From Euborellia annulipes (lineage: Eukaryota > Arthropoda > Insecta > Dermaptera > Anisolabididae): a stretch of DNA of 64,000 nt. The position numbers and the translations under genes are program-made. The notes beneath the pieces were generated by a model. It worked only from the letters and a program-made list of their open reading frames with translations, had not been told where the DNA came from and ran no database searches. Position 1 is the stretch's first letter. Each line of letters starts with the position of its first letter. Positions 12,184-25,700 of the stretch are shown here, piece by piece. The stretch is taken from positions 62,001 to 126,000 of the forward strand of contig JAKCPI010004471.1 in the NCBI GenBank assembly GCA_023213315.1, in the 5' to 3' direction.

Positions 12184-15100
12184 CAGAAGGTCTTCGTACA
12201 GTGGCGTAGTGAGCTTAACCGCGCCCGGGGCACAGATCTTTTAGCGCCCCCCCCCCCATTCGAAAATCATATAATATTATATGTAAAATATACAAAATTA
12301 TTATGTTACACTGGCATTAAATTTAAAATATATTTCCCAGAAATCAATTATAATAAAAATAAAAATTATTCAGCAATTTTTTGTTTTGCGGACCATTTGG
12401 CGCCCCTTTGTGAGTAGCGCCCGGGGCATAATGACCCCCCTTGCTCCCCCCTCGCTACGCCACTGTCTTGGTATTGATATGCCATAATAAAGAAAAATTC
12501 TTTCTTTTTTCAGGCTAGGATAGATCCTCTTGGCAAAGGTTCATTACTTTACGGATCATCAACGACATCAGATGATCCCGATGTTCTTTTTAAGCAAAAT
12601 CAAGATCTACGACGACGTTTGGAAGATGAAACCCTTAATTATAAAAGACGATTAGAAACTTATAGACAAGCACAACAACATCAGGCCGCTCTTGTTAGCC
12701 GACTACAAGCAAAGGTGATTATTAAATTCAATTAAAAAACAAAATGTAGAGTTGGCAGATTATTGTGTATTTAATTTTAAAAAGTGCCAATAAATGCTAA
12801 TCTGCGTATACCAGGTCATTTGGAAAGTTCCTCGCCTGACACATAGATGGCAATACCTGGTCCTTGTTGGAAACATCCATCTTAGATAAATTGATCTGTC
12901 AAATAACAAATCAAAGATTTCTTACTATTTTTACCCTTTTTCTGGCCTCGAACATTCTGGATGAGCTGGTATACTGCGACTATTTTTTAAGTAACAAAAT
13001 TGTTCTAATTAATTGAGCTCCAAATCGTGATTTTATTAAAATAGAAAATTTCTCAGTTACATTTACCCAGAGACTTCTCTCCCTGTGCCTGTCCTTTTTT
13101 CATTGTTTTCTTAAATATTTTATTAATTATAATCAGGAGAGAAGTCGCTGTTGATGTTACAAAGTACAAGAGCAGCAAAGAAAAGAAAGCCTTTGTATGC
13201 CAAATGCCGAAGGAGAGGTTTCGGACAAAATTTATTCGTCCATTCTCAGTCCTTATAGGCTTATATTTATTTTAGGCCCAAAGTTGTAATTATTCTTGAT
13301 GCACACAAGTCCTTGTATATTTTATTAAGTGTTTAAACCGACATGAGAGTCTTTTAAAGACTAATAGACTTTTAAAGACTCTAAAAGATTCTCACGTCGG
13401 TTTAAACACTCGCAACAATTACAACTTTGTGCCTAAAATAAATATAAGACTAAGGACTGAGGATGGACAAATAAATTTTGTCCGAAACATCTCCTTAGTC
13501 ATTTGGCATACAAAGACTTTCTTTTCTTTGCTGCTCCTGTACTTGCTCTTTCCCAACTTATTTGATTAATTATTAAAGAGAACTACTTTAGAGAAAACCG
13601 CATGAAGAAAAACTTTGTATTGATTGCTGTACTCTTTACTTATATAAAACTTTTTCGATTCATTGTTCTGGAACAAAACGCACACACGTGGCCCCTTTTG
13701 GAGCATTGAATTGAAATGATCATTACTTAAAATTATATAATTTCTGTTGATATCTATGTAATATTAAGTGGTATTTATTATGCTGAACATTATTAATTGG
13801 GACAGCATGATCGTTTTGGATTAATATTACAAAATAAAATTGCAATTTATCAAATTTTTATAAGCATTACATTTATAAAAAATTATAATTATCTCGGTTT
13901 AATATTTATTGCTTCTATCACTTATTTTAAAAGAAAATGCACTACATTTATTGTTCAGCATAATATATTATTATTTATATTACCATAATGAAAGAAAAAA
14001 ATCAGACTGGCATATTATCAAAATACATAACATTTGAAAATATTTTTCTATTTATTGCCCCTCTTCCTATGAGCAGAGAATCATGCTTCCTGATCTAAGA
14101 GTAGAGCGGCAATAAACTTTATTTAAATTATACTAACTTCCAATTAAATGAATTATTAAAAATTATAAATATTATTCTATTGTCTGTAGGTGTTACAGTA
14201 TAAGCAGAGGTGCAGTGATCTTGAAAACCAAATGCTAGACACGCCCACTGACTCGGGACCTAGATCTTTGGGGACCTCATCAGCGCATCATCGGGATTTT
14301 AGGGATGACAAAATCAACGATCTCGAAACCGCATTGAGGAAACTCGCCGATGAAAAACGAAGGTGATCTAAGTAATATTTCATAAGACTAAACTTTTATC
14401 TTAATAATAAAATTAAATAATAAATATTAATAATAATATATTATCAACTACTACTTAGCAACAAAGGCCAAAGGTGAAATAAATTCTTGTTTAAATTTCA
14501 TAGAAAAATATCGTGGCTAATCGGTTAAGCTGCGGATTACGAATCTAGAGTTGCTACCCAACTCGGGTTCAAATCCCACTTGCCATGAAAATTTTCAAAC
14601 ATTGCCAATGTCTCCTCCTTCTCTCTGTAATTGGAGTTAATCTCTGTTGAATGAATGAATGAATTAATTATATATTGAATCTCTGTTGAGAGATAGTATT
14701 TAAAATATAAATATAAAATATAATACCTTTCTTAATAACTAAACCTTTTATTAACACATTTAGGCTTTAAGTGAAAAATAAAAAGAGCTTTTCACTTTGC
14801 GTATATCTGTCTGTTTGTCATAATGAAGAATTAGACTCCCACCTCATTTTTTGCCTCATTAGAAAATTTATTTCTATTTTTCGAGATATTTATTTTTGAA
14901 CAACCTTTCTCTTTATTTTGAAATATATATATATATATATATATATATTAAATTTAGTTTTAATTTATAAAACTTATTCAAAGTCACTGATTTATCTCGA
15001 TTCCGACACTTTGGTACAGCTTGAGTTACATGAAAAAAGATGGAAAAGGTTTCTAAGTATATAAATATAAATTTAAATAAATAATGAATTTTTTTCAGAT

Positions 15101-18100
15101 GCGAGCATCTTGTGAAAGTTAACAACTCTCTTCGTGAACAATTAGAAGAATCTCATCAGACTAATGAAGCAGTGACATCCGATTTACAAAAATTAACTAA
15201 CGATTGGGAACAATTGCGAGAGGAACTTATTTTGAAAGAGGATGAATGGCGAGAGGAAGAAAAAGTAAAAACAAAATTATAACTTACTTTTTTTTTCAAA
15301 ATGTCTGTAACTCACTCACTTGTCTGAATCTTTAGTCAATTTTTTTCATTATTCTGGCTGCTAATCCGCTTTACTTTCTTTATTTTAAAAAATAATTAAT
15401 TAGTTGAGTATTTTTCTAGATAAATTCATCAATAAGATACATGTAGTAAGTGTCATCCGCTTATTTAACCACCAAGACAGACAACTTGGTCTGATCTAAC
15501 ACCCTAAAAATTGAATAACAAAACAACAACAACAAAACCCTTATTACACACAAAATATTTTGTAAAAATAAGTTTTCTAGAAGGATTATTTTTATATTTG
15601 CCTGAAAAAATTTGAGAATTTTTTATCATTTTCATAATAAATAACAATTTTTTGTTTTTTCAGTTTTATAACGAATATTACACTACCGAACACAATCGAC
15701 TTCTTCATCTTTGGCGAGATGTTGTAGCTGTAAAAAGAATTTTTGGAGAAATGCAATCTGCGACTGAAAGAGATCTTTCAAAATTCCGAACTGAAATTTC
15801 TGCAACATCACACGAAATGCAAAGCTATTGCAATAGCATGAAGGGAATTTTTGATAAAACATCTAAACATCAGGTAACTATATGTATTATTTACAATTGA
15901 GGAAATATTCAATTTCAATAAATACAAAAAAAATTAATACCCTCTTAAAATGTCTTATTATTTTTACTATATATATATATATATATATATATTTATTTTT
16001 ATTTTAGGAAAAAAGTAATTTACAAAAACAACTAGAATCAAATGATTTGAAAATTCAAATTGAAAGTTTGAAATCATTAAATGAAAGTCTTTCGGTCCAA
16101 GCAGATGAAAAAGACATCCGGATTCAACAATTGATCAAAGAAGTTCAAAGCTTAGTAAGTTATATACATTTTATTATTTTCTTGGAGGTGGCAAAAAAAT
16201 ATTTTTATTTTCTGTGCTCTTTAATTTAGATATAAACATTATATAAACAAATATTTTTATCTATACCATCTGTCTTGAACTAAATAAACATTTGAGCTAG
16301 AATTTCGAAACTTAACCAAAATATTTGTAAAAATGCACAAAATTAATGTTAAAAAATTCTCGTTGATATTTCATCTCAATTAGAGAAATAGTTTGGCTTA
16401 GTTTCGACTATTTATAAATATTATTTTAATTAAAAAACATATAATAACTTAGTATATTATTTTACCATTTTCTTCCAAAATCTTGGGAGGGGGGGGGGAA
16501 TGTCCCCCTGCCTCTCCCCAAATGACGCCCCTGATTGTATGTCATGAAATTAGTTCATTTTAAAAAATTAAACAATTTTATTATTTTAGGAAGATCGATG
16601 CGCAGAGGCCGAGAGAGGAATGGGTCAAATCCTTCATCTTCAGGAAGAAGTAGAATTACTTCAGAACGCTCTTCGTGATATTGCCCATGCTGTTATCCAG
16701 GATGCCGAGAATAGGGAAGCCGATAGTGCAACTGCTCAGTCGTCTCAACATGTTCATCTTGGCCCTAGCGGACCTATCCCACCTAGGTGCAATATTATTA
16801 TCATTATTTTCCAAAAGTATTCACGTATATATATATATATTATTTATTATAAGATCTATACATTTCAATAAATACTTCAATTCAGACTAACTAGTCATAG
16901 ATATATTTAGCATGAGTTTATGTTTTATTAATTATTTATTAAAAGTATAAATACTGTATAACGTTTCGACTTCGTTTCCAAGTACTGTTCACTTGCTCCT
17001 ACTCAAGTGAACTAAACTCCAAGGAACCGTTGCGTGCATTTTGTATGCAACGATGGCGCTGACGCCGCTGTATATAAAGTGCACGTACCATCAAAGAAAA
17101 GATATTGGAAACTCACTTCTACCTGAATTTAGAGTTTTGAGGTATGTATACAGGGCCGTAACTAGGCAGATGAACAGGTGCACCGTGTATCTGTTGCATC
17201 TGCCTAGTTACGGCCTTATACATACCTAAAATCTAAATTAGGTAGAAGTGAGGGGGTTGTCAATATCTTTTCTTGATGGTATCTGTCCCTTAGAGGCTAG
17301 TTTACTTGAGTCGGAGCAAGTGCACAGTACTTGAAAACGACTGCAGAATAAGCATTCATAACGTTATACAGTATTTATACTTTTAATAAATAATTAATAC
17401 AAAATGTGGTCTATAATTAAAAACTCCCATAATAATAATAATGCAAACCACAAAAACTTTAATAAACACATTCGCATGTTTTTTTTTTTGTTGGTGGGCC
17501 AAGCGCCCCATGGCCTGGGAATCAACCCAGTGGATTTTTCACTTTGGTATTCTATTGTTAGAAAAATGCACGATTATCTTGCATGTAAGAAGAAATGAGT
17601 TTTTGTTGGTATGGGTCGAGGCTCCGATGGCATAGTGCAATGGATAGCATACCAATGCCCCGGAAATGCTGAAGATCTTGTGTTCGATCCCCGGGGGCCA
17701 TGGAGTGCTTAGCCCACCAACAAAAAACATACACTCATGTTAAATATATAATCAATATATTGCTCTAAAAAATTAACGTACTATTAGATAATAATTATAA
17801 CGTATATGATACCGCCGAGACACTATATGAGCCACGGAATCCCTGAATTTTTAGGATTTCTCTTTATTTAATTATTATTCCTAAAAACAAGAATTTTTCT
17901 TGAAAAATATTAATTTATTTAAATTACAGGTACACTAAAAGATTAAATAAAATAATATTTTATAATTGTATAGCTGTCTAATATATAATATTTATATAAT
18001 ATTTTTTTTTAATGGTACATTAATTTGGAGCAGTATATGATATATAATTGTCCATCATCTGTCCATACCAATATACTGGTATATCAGAAACTATTTATAA

Positions 18101-19675
18101 GATCTAGCTAGAGTCATGTGGATGTAAAGCAACATTCAAGAATGATTATAATGGATCCTAACTCGACTTACTCATTTTGAATTTGTCTTAATAGCTGATA
18201 AGAGTTGTATAAAATATTATTTGGTTATTATTGTCGTATATTATTTGGGGTTTACTTCTTTTAAATTCATTAGATTGAGTTCACTATAATTAAACAAAAT
18301 ATTGTACTTTATTAAACAGGAATTTTATTGCCAGACAACTATTGTGTGCACATTCTCACAGTTTTGGTTCTAAAAGGACCATCATCAGACCTGAAACAAA
18401 TATATCCATCTTACGTATTTAAAAGAAGTAAACCCCAAATATAAAAATTGATATTTTCTCTCCTTTTTAATTCAAAATATGATTTTTGATAGATCTCCAA
18501 AGCGTGGCTCAATGAGAACTCCAACTTCACCAGCATTTGCAGAAAGTACAATTTCTGCAGTACAAGCTTCATTGCACAAATATCAGCTTCAAATACACGA
18601 ACTTCAAGTAAATTTTATTTCTTTTTTCATATACAATTTAACCGAGAGTTCTTTTATTTAAGTATTTTTTTTTTAAAGGTAAAATTACAATCAAATAAAG
18701 AACAACTTCTATTAGTTCGCAAGCAATGTAATAATGCCGATGAAAATCAAATTACTCTAGAATCAAAAATATCCGAACTAACTTCTCAATTGGACACATA
18801 TCGTGCAGAATGTAATCAACTTACTCAGGAAAAAGATATGCTGCAAAAGTCATTAGATTTAGTAAGATCTGAAAAAACAGCTCTGAATAAAAGCCGCCAA
18901 GAGATGGCTGTTATGGTATAAATATTTGTTTACTTTTAGCAGTAGAAAGATGAATTTTTAAAATTCAAATGTAAAAAATTAGTTTTCATCATTTTGTTAA
19001 TTAGATGACCTAGAGATATTATATAATTTTTATATTGAGTTTTTTATTTCTATTTTAGATTGAATCTCTACAAACTGAACAAGAAAAACTTGCAAAAGCC
19101 AATTCAAAATTACTAAAGAATAAAGATTTATTAGAAGACGAAAAATCACTTTTACAAAATGAATTTTCTAGAATATCCAAAGATAATGAACTTAGGTAAT
19201 ATTTATCAATATATGTGCTATATATTCAGAAAATATTAAAAAGCACTTTTTTTTAGTGACTTGAATTTGAGAGCTGAAGAAGATAGATGCAGTCGACTTA
19301 GAGAAGAATTATTAATCCTTAGAGAAGATTTAAATAAAGCTTTCTTAGCTAAAGAAATGCTTGAACAACAAAAATTAGAATCTGATGGACTTTTGACACA
19401 ATTAGAAAAATCCCGCGGTAAATTGAAAAAAATTCCAACTTTTTTAAACAAAGCTCTACCTAGTTATAATTATTATTTCATGTAAATAAAATCAAATTAA
19501 TAAAATTATTATTTTTTTTTTTCAGGCGATTTAGAAATAGAATTGGAACGTTTACTTTTAGAAAAATCCGATATGCAAGAAACATTGGCAAAAATGGATT
19601 CCACCTGCAATACTCATCAATTAGATAAACACCGTTTTCAAGAAGCACTCGCTAAAGTAAGAAATAGCAAAACCA

Positions 19676-19713
<38 letters not shown>

Positions 19714-22700
19714 TTTAAATGGTAGTTAAATCAATTGAAATACATTTTTTCATTTGAAACGAGAAACGATCCCCTGACCTCGTAGCATATGGGACCAATA
19801 CTCTAACGGTGCTACGAACCAGGGGCTCTATTATATCCTAAATTAAAATAGAACTTATTATTTTAAAATTAATTTTAAACAGATCGAGGATGAAAAAGCT
19901 ACTCTTCAGAGCCAGTGTGCAGACCAGCAGAATGATTTGGGCTCTCTTAAGAAAGAATTGCTCCAAGCTGAACAAACACGTCTGGATTTAGAATCAGATA
20001 AAGTCTCCCTCCAGGAAAAAGTCAAGTTTCTGGAGATCGAGAAAGAGAAAGTAAAAAATTTTACTACACTATAAAATATATATTTTTATTGTTTAATATT
20101 ATTTATACAGTATATGCATTTAATTAATTTTCTATAGAGTATTCAATTTCACAATTTTATAATGTTTCATAAAAATATAGAAGGAATCGGAGAATAAAAT
20201 CACGCCTGGTCATGAAGGTCGAAATATCTACAAATTAAATTGATGTGAGAGGAGTCCATTATATGCTGGTTTTATTCTCCGTTTCTTTCTATATGTATAT
20301 GATCCAGCGAGAAATTCTAATCGTTACATAAAAATTTAAATTAGAAAAAATTTAGGAATTGAATCTATTCTTTTATGTTTTATTAGGCCTACTTATATTA
20401 TATTTAAATTAGAAAATTGAATTTTTTGTTTTACTTCGGCTTTAATAAATATTTCTAAAAACAAAACACGAAAACTGCACAATATTGCACAAGTTTCGCA
20501 CAATATTATGTAGCACGGAAACGAAAAGAGTTATCAAAATGAGACAAAAGCTACAATTTTTACAAAAATTTTTCAATATAGCGCATGTTTATATCAATTT
20601 ACTCTATGTCTCCCAACGTGTTAGAGATTTTTCCATTCAGTGTATCATTGGTGGTATACTGATTATTCTTGAGATCCCTTATGAGGAGCGGAAGGAGGGG
20701 AATTCGCAAGAAGAATATGAAGAGCCTGCGCCTCTACGATGTGTGATGTCTCACGTGAAATGTCATGTTATAGGCGTTGTGGTGTTCCCTCCTCGCCTCA
20801 ATAGAGATCCCAAGAGCAATTATTACACCGATGATGAGGTGAAGACAATTGTTGCCACTTGAATCCAAAGGCTACCAGGTTTTGTTTATTAAAGCTTTTG
20901 TGGTTTGTAGTATGGGATATATTGAAAAATAAATATTGCATTTTGTAGCTGACGAGTTGTAATTTAATGCATTATTTGCCTCATTCCGATATTTCTTTTT
21001 ATTCACATGCCATTTATTATGCAACACCTTTCAGCCAAACCTCTTATATACAAGTATATTTATTTATTATATAATAAATAAATTTAATTTTTTAGATGGA
21101 TATGGAACTAGCCCAAGTTGCTCGAGAACGCGGTGATTTGAGCAACCAGCTGTCGGTGCTGGCTCGCAAAAAAGAGGCGCTAAACGAAGAACTAATTAGA
21201 TACAAACAAAAATTAGAGCAGGCTAATGAAACCAATACTCGTATTAACAGAGATTTGGAAGATTTAATAAAAGAAAAGGAAGAAAAACAAGTAATATAAT
21301 TTATACAACAATTTTGATCACTTATATTTTAATATATATACATTTTTAGGTCCTTTTAGAATCTAACGAAAAAGATATACAAAGATTACAAGAACAATTA
21401 GCTTCGTTAAGATCTGAAAAGGAGGCTTTAGAAGGAGTTTTATTTGATACTCAAACAAACCTAGAAGCAACAGAGATAAAAAGAAATCATTTAGAAAAAG
21501 AAACACAAGAATTAGTTGTCAAACAAGAAAATCTCAAGGGAACAATCAATCGTTTAACAAGGGATCTTGAAGCTAGCGAGAAACGTTCACAAGAAATTAA
21601 ATCCCATCTTATGAATCAATCGAAAACACAAGAGGCTGAATTCAATCAACTAATATCTAATCTTAAAAAAGAAAATGAAGATACTTTTAAAAAATTATCT
21701 CAAGAGAAGGTATTTTTAAAAATATTTTTATATATAATAAACACAAAAATTCTTTCTTAATTGACTTAGACGTTTGTGTTTATTAAAGATTTTGTGGTTT
21801 ATATTATTATTATTATTACGGGAGATTTTAATTATAGACCACATTTTTTTATTAATTAAAAATACAAATACCGTAAAACGTTACGACTGCTTATTCTGCA
21901 GTCGTTTTCAAGTACTGTGCACTAGCTCCGACTCAAGTGAACCAACCTCTAAGGAACCATTATTGCATTTTATATACAACCACGTTTTCGCTATCTACAG
22001 TCATTCCTATGAAGTTAGACACAAACTTTCGCGCCATCTACAGTCATTCCCATAAGGTTAGACACAATCATCAAAGCAAGTGTTTATATAAAAAGCATGT
22101 TACAATAAGTTTTTTGAATTTGTTTTTTTAACATAGATAGTACAAATATTATTAAATTATTCAAATGATATTTATAATATTTATACAATAATCAAACCTT
22201 AATATCTAATTAACATGTTTCTCATTTAGTATGATGTTACAATAAGTTTTTGAATTTGATTTTCTTTTTTTTGATTATATAAAATTCACGTAACGGTTCT
22301 TTAGAGATTAGTATATTTGAGTTGGAGCAAGTGTATAGTACTTGAAAACGACTGCAGAATAAGTTGTCTAAATCGATGCACAGTATTTATATTTTTAATA
22401 AATAATTAATACAAAATGTGTTCTATAATTAAAAACTCCCATATTAATGACTTAGTCGTTCTATAAAAAAAAAATTGATTTATTTTTATTATAGGATCAA
22501 ATTAGGACTTCAATGGAAAAAAGACTGCAACTGAATATACAGCAGCTCACTAACGAAAAAGAAAACGAGATCGATCAATTGTTACAGCGAAATGAAGCTT
22601 TACAGCAACAATTAGAAAATGTTTATCAGCAACATGAGGAAGTTCTTTTAAGAGCGGAAAATGATAAACAACAAGCTTTACTTCTCGGTAATGTTAAATA

Positions 22701-25700
22701 AATTTAATTTAAAAAATTAGTCATTTTTGATACCTATTTCATCTAATTTAATTATTTTTTTTTTAATTTTCAAATTTTATTTCTTCTTTTTAATATTTTT
22801 TTCTAAAGATTCAATTATTTTAATCATTGATACATTTATAAAGCTCACCACGATCAACAAGCCATACAAGAGAAACTGGACTCAGTCACAAGAAAATTAG
22901 AAAACGAACGGAACGTTTTGGAACGAGTTCGACGTGAAGCCAATGTACGAAGTGAGCAAGATCGAGGAAATCTAAATCAATTACGTGATGAATTAAATAG
23001 AATTAAGACTAAACTTGAAGAAACGAGGTAGGTTTTAAAAATTGATTACTATTTAATGAGTATAGTTGTAAATTTCATAATTATTTTAGATTTAAAGCCG
23101 ATGAAGAACAAGCTAAATTAGGGAATAAAATTGAAGAAGTCCGAAAAGAACGCGATTTAGTTCAACAAGAGTATAGTGAACTCAAAGTTCAATTGCATTT
23201 AGCTGAAGATCGCAATGATAGTTTACAAAATCTACATCAAGAATCAACAAGAAAACTCAAAGAATGTAAGTTTCAAATATTAAAATAATAATTTTGTTAA
23301 AAAAAAAACTTTTCTCTTTTAACCGTAATTCAAGGAGTTTTTTTTTTTTGTTCTCAGGCAAACAGGTAATAAAGAAGACTTTATTACCTGTTTGCCTGAG
23401 AACCTGCAAAAGAAAAAACTTTCTGAATTACGGTTGATACTGTTTCTTTCATCTCCTGAATTCATCATATTCACTTTTAGTTGAAACTAATGGGGAAAAT
23501 TTAAGAAAAGAATTGACTGATGTCCGAAGACAACTTGCTGATAGTAATTTTGAAAAGGAAAAATATAACGGTACAAATAAAGAACTCCGAGAACATATTA
23601 AAAGAATTGAAAGTGAAAAACGTGAACATCTGCGATCCCTTGAAGAAGCCTTACAAAAAATTTCCAGTAAGTCTTATATTCAGATTTTGTATATAATGCA
23701 TATTTTTAGGTTTATATAGCTGACTATTTCTATTAAGTGTGTTTAAAGTTATTTAGCATTAGAAGTTATATGATTTTAAATGCATAAGTCTTGAAAACCG
23801 AAACATTAACTTAAAAAAAATCTTTCCTAATTAAAATTTTAGCTCTGGAAGATACGAGAGCAGCTCTTGAATCCGAACGAAATAAACTTCAATTAATATT
23901 GAGAGAAAGTGATAATAAACAAAATTCTTCTAACCAACAAATTCAGGAATTAAAAGAAGATCTTCAAAAATTTCAAATGTCCAATTTGCAATTGCAAAAT
24001 GAAGAAAAGGAACTTCAAGTTCGATTATCAACATGTAATGAAGAATGTGAAAGAAGCCAACAAGAACTACTTCAACTTAAAAAACAAGTATGTGCAACCT
24101 TAAAAGTTATATATAATACAATGATGGATTCTAAAACTTTCCAACTGATTTTCAAAGCGTTTTTTTTTTTAATTTGTTGAGAACAAGAAAATTTATTATG
24201 GGAGTTTTTAATTATAGAACACATTTTGTTATTAATTATTTATTAAAAATATAAATACTGTACAATGTTTCGACTTCTTATTTAAGTATTGTACGCTTGC
24301 TTTCTCAAGTGAACTAACCTCTAAGAGATATGTGCATTTTATATACAACGACGTCAGCGCCATCTTCAGTCATTTCTATGAAGCTAGACATAAAATTTCC
24401 AGCCATTCCCATGTAGTTACCCTAGACACAAAACAAGAAAATTAATAAAATTTTTTTATTTCAGATTATGGATCTTGATGGCAGCCTTGACCAAGCTCGT
24501 CAAGAGATTGCCAGATTACGAATGCGAAGTGAAGAAGATGAAGAACGATGTCGAACTAGAGAGCAAGAATTAATTATGCGTATTGAAGATAGCCGTCTTC
24601 GAGAACGAAAACTCGAAGATCAAAAGCATAATCTTGAAGTGTGCCTTGCGGATACCACTCAACAAATCCAAGATCTTAAAGTAATTAAATAAATTGTTAA
24701 TTAGTGAAAGAAGATATTTTAATAAAGTTTATATAATTTTTTTTAAAGGCTAAACTCGGTGGATCTGAAGGTCGAGTGAAAGCATTAGACCAACAATTAA
24801 TTCACTTAGAGAATGCGAAAAAAGAAGTTGAACAAAAGCTTTCTAGTGTTGGATCTACTTTAAGACGAATTGCAGGAATTCAAATGGATGGAACGGTGAA
24901 TTTCTCATTTAAACTTATGAGTCCTTCAAGAAGATGGAGTCCTGCTAGAGGTAATTTTAATATTATCGCAATTGGAACAATTTTCTCAAATCCTTTACCT
25001 GTAGTATATAAGCCGAGGTTTGATACAATATTGTTTAGTTTCAAATTTCACTTCTGAAGATGATACTAGAGGGTTGAAGTGTTAGAAATTTTAATTTTTT
25101 AAATAATTAAAACCTTGCTCTGTTTTTAATTTTACAAATTTTTTATTATTTTTCAAAATCTGTTTATTAAAGCTTTAGTGATTGAGCCGTTAAAGCACAA
25201 GTGGGTACCCTTTTTTATATTTTTGAGTTAGGCATGATACCGTGTAGAGAAAAATGTGTTCTGTTTAATTCCTAATTGTTGAGAAGGGTGAATAAATAAA
25301 TCCAGAGCTGATATTCAGGCAATTTATTCGGATTAAATAAAATAATAAATTGCCTGAAGCTCTGGATTTATTTATTCACCCTCCTCAATAATATCCACCA
25401 GGCTGCCCAATTGTGTATATCCTAGTCCTGTTACTGGAGTTTTAATAAATAGAGTAGTGAGGATATCCAGGCAGCCAAAAAACAATAAAGAAAATTATAT
25501 TTGTCTTTATTTCATGTCTTTGTCGACGTTTCGGCCATATTCCGGCCTTCATCAGGACAAATGCTGTTTGCCTCGAGCTCATAGAACCAGAAGTCATGAC
25601 ATCGACGAATGTTCGCTCAAACACATTGGTTGAAGGCCTCTATGAGCTCGAGGCAAACAGCATTGTCCTGATGAAGGTCGGAATATCGGCCGAAACGTCG

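Larger units (their letters stand above)
13168..13545. mobile_element. Long inverted-repeat element with paired hammerhead ribozymes
   Basis: Arms of about 170 bases: the left includes AAGAGCAGCAAAGAAAAGAA and the right its complement, TTCTTTTCTTTGCTGCTCCT. The middle has a second inverted pair around GTTTAAACCGACATGAGAGT. Each arm contains a hammerhead core (minus 13206-13258, plus 13448-13500). There is no open reading frame. Confidence 0.8.
12715..14189. other. Rootletin intron 3
   Basis: 1,475 bases with no exon seen. The centre is a large inverted-repeat hammerhead element (13168-13545). The rest is AT-rich unique sequence and includes a short chance open frame at 13797-13988. Confidence 0.65.

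Noticed and set aside
14508..14586. Functional tRNA gene
   Set aside because: A and B boxes are good, but the acceptor and anticodon stems do not pair properly.
16905..17440. Hammerhead in family P (contains GAAACGTT)
   Set aside because: No CUGANGA box at the right distance in either arm.
20485..20862. 125-codon open frame in a rootletin intron
   Set aside because: No homology recognised, no splice support, and it is antisense to nothing coding; likely chance in a less AT-rich patch.
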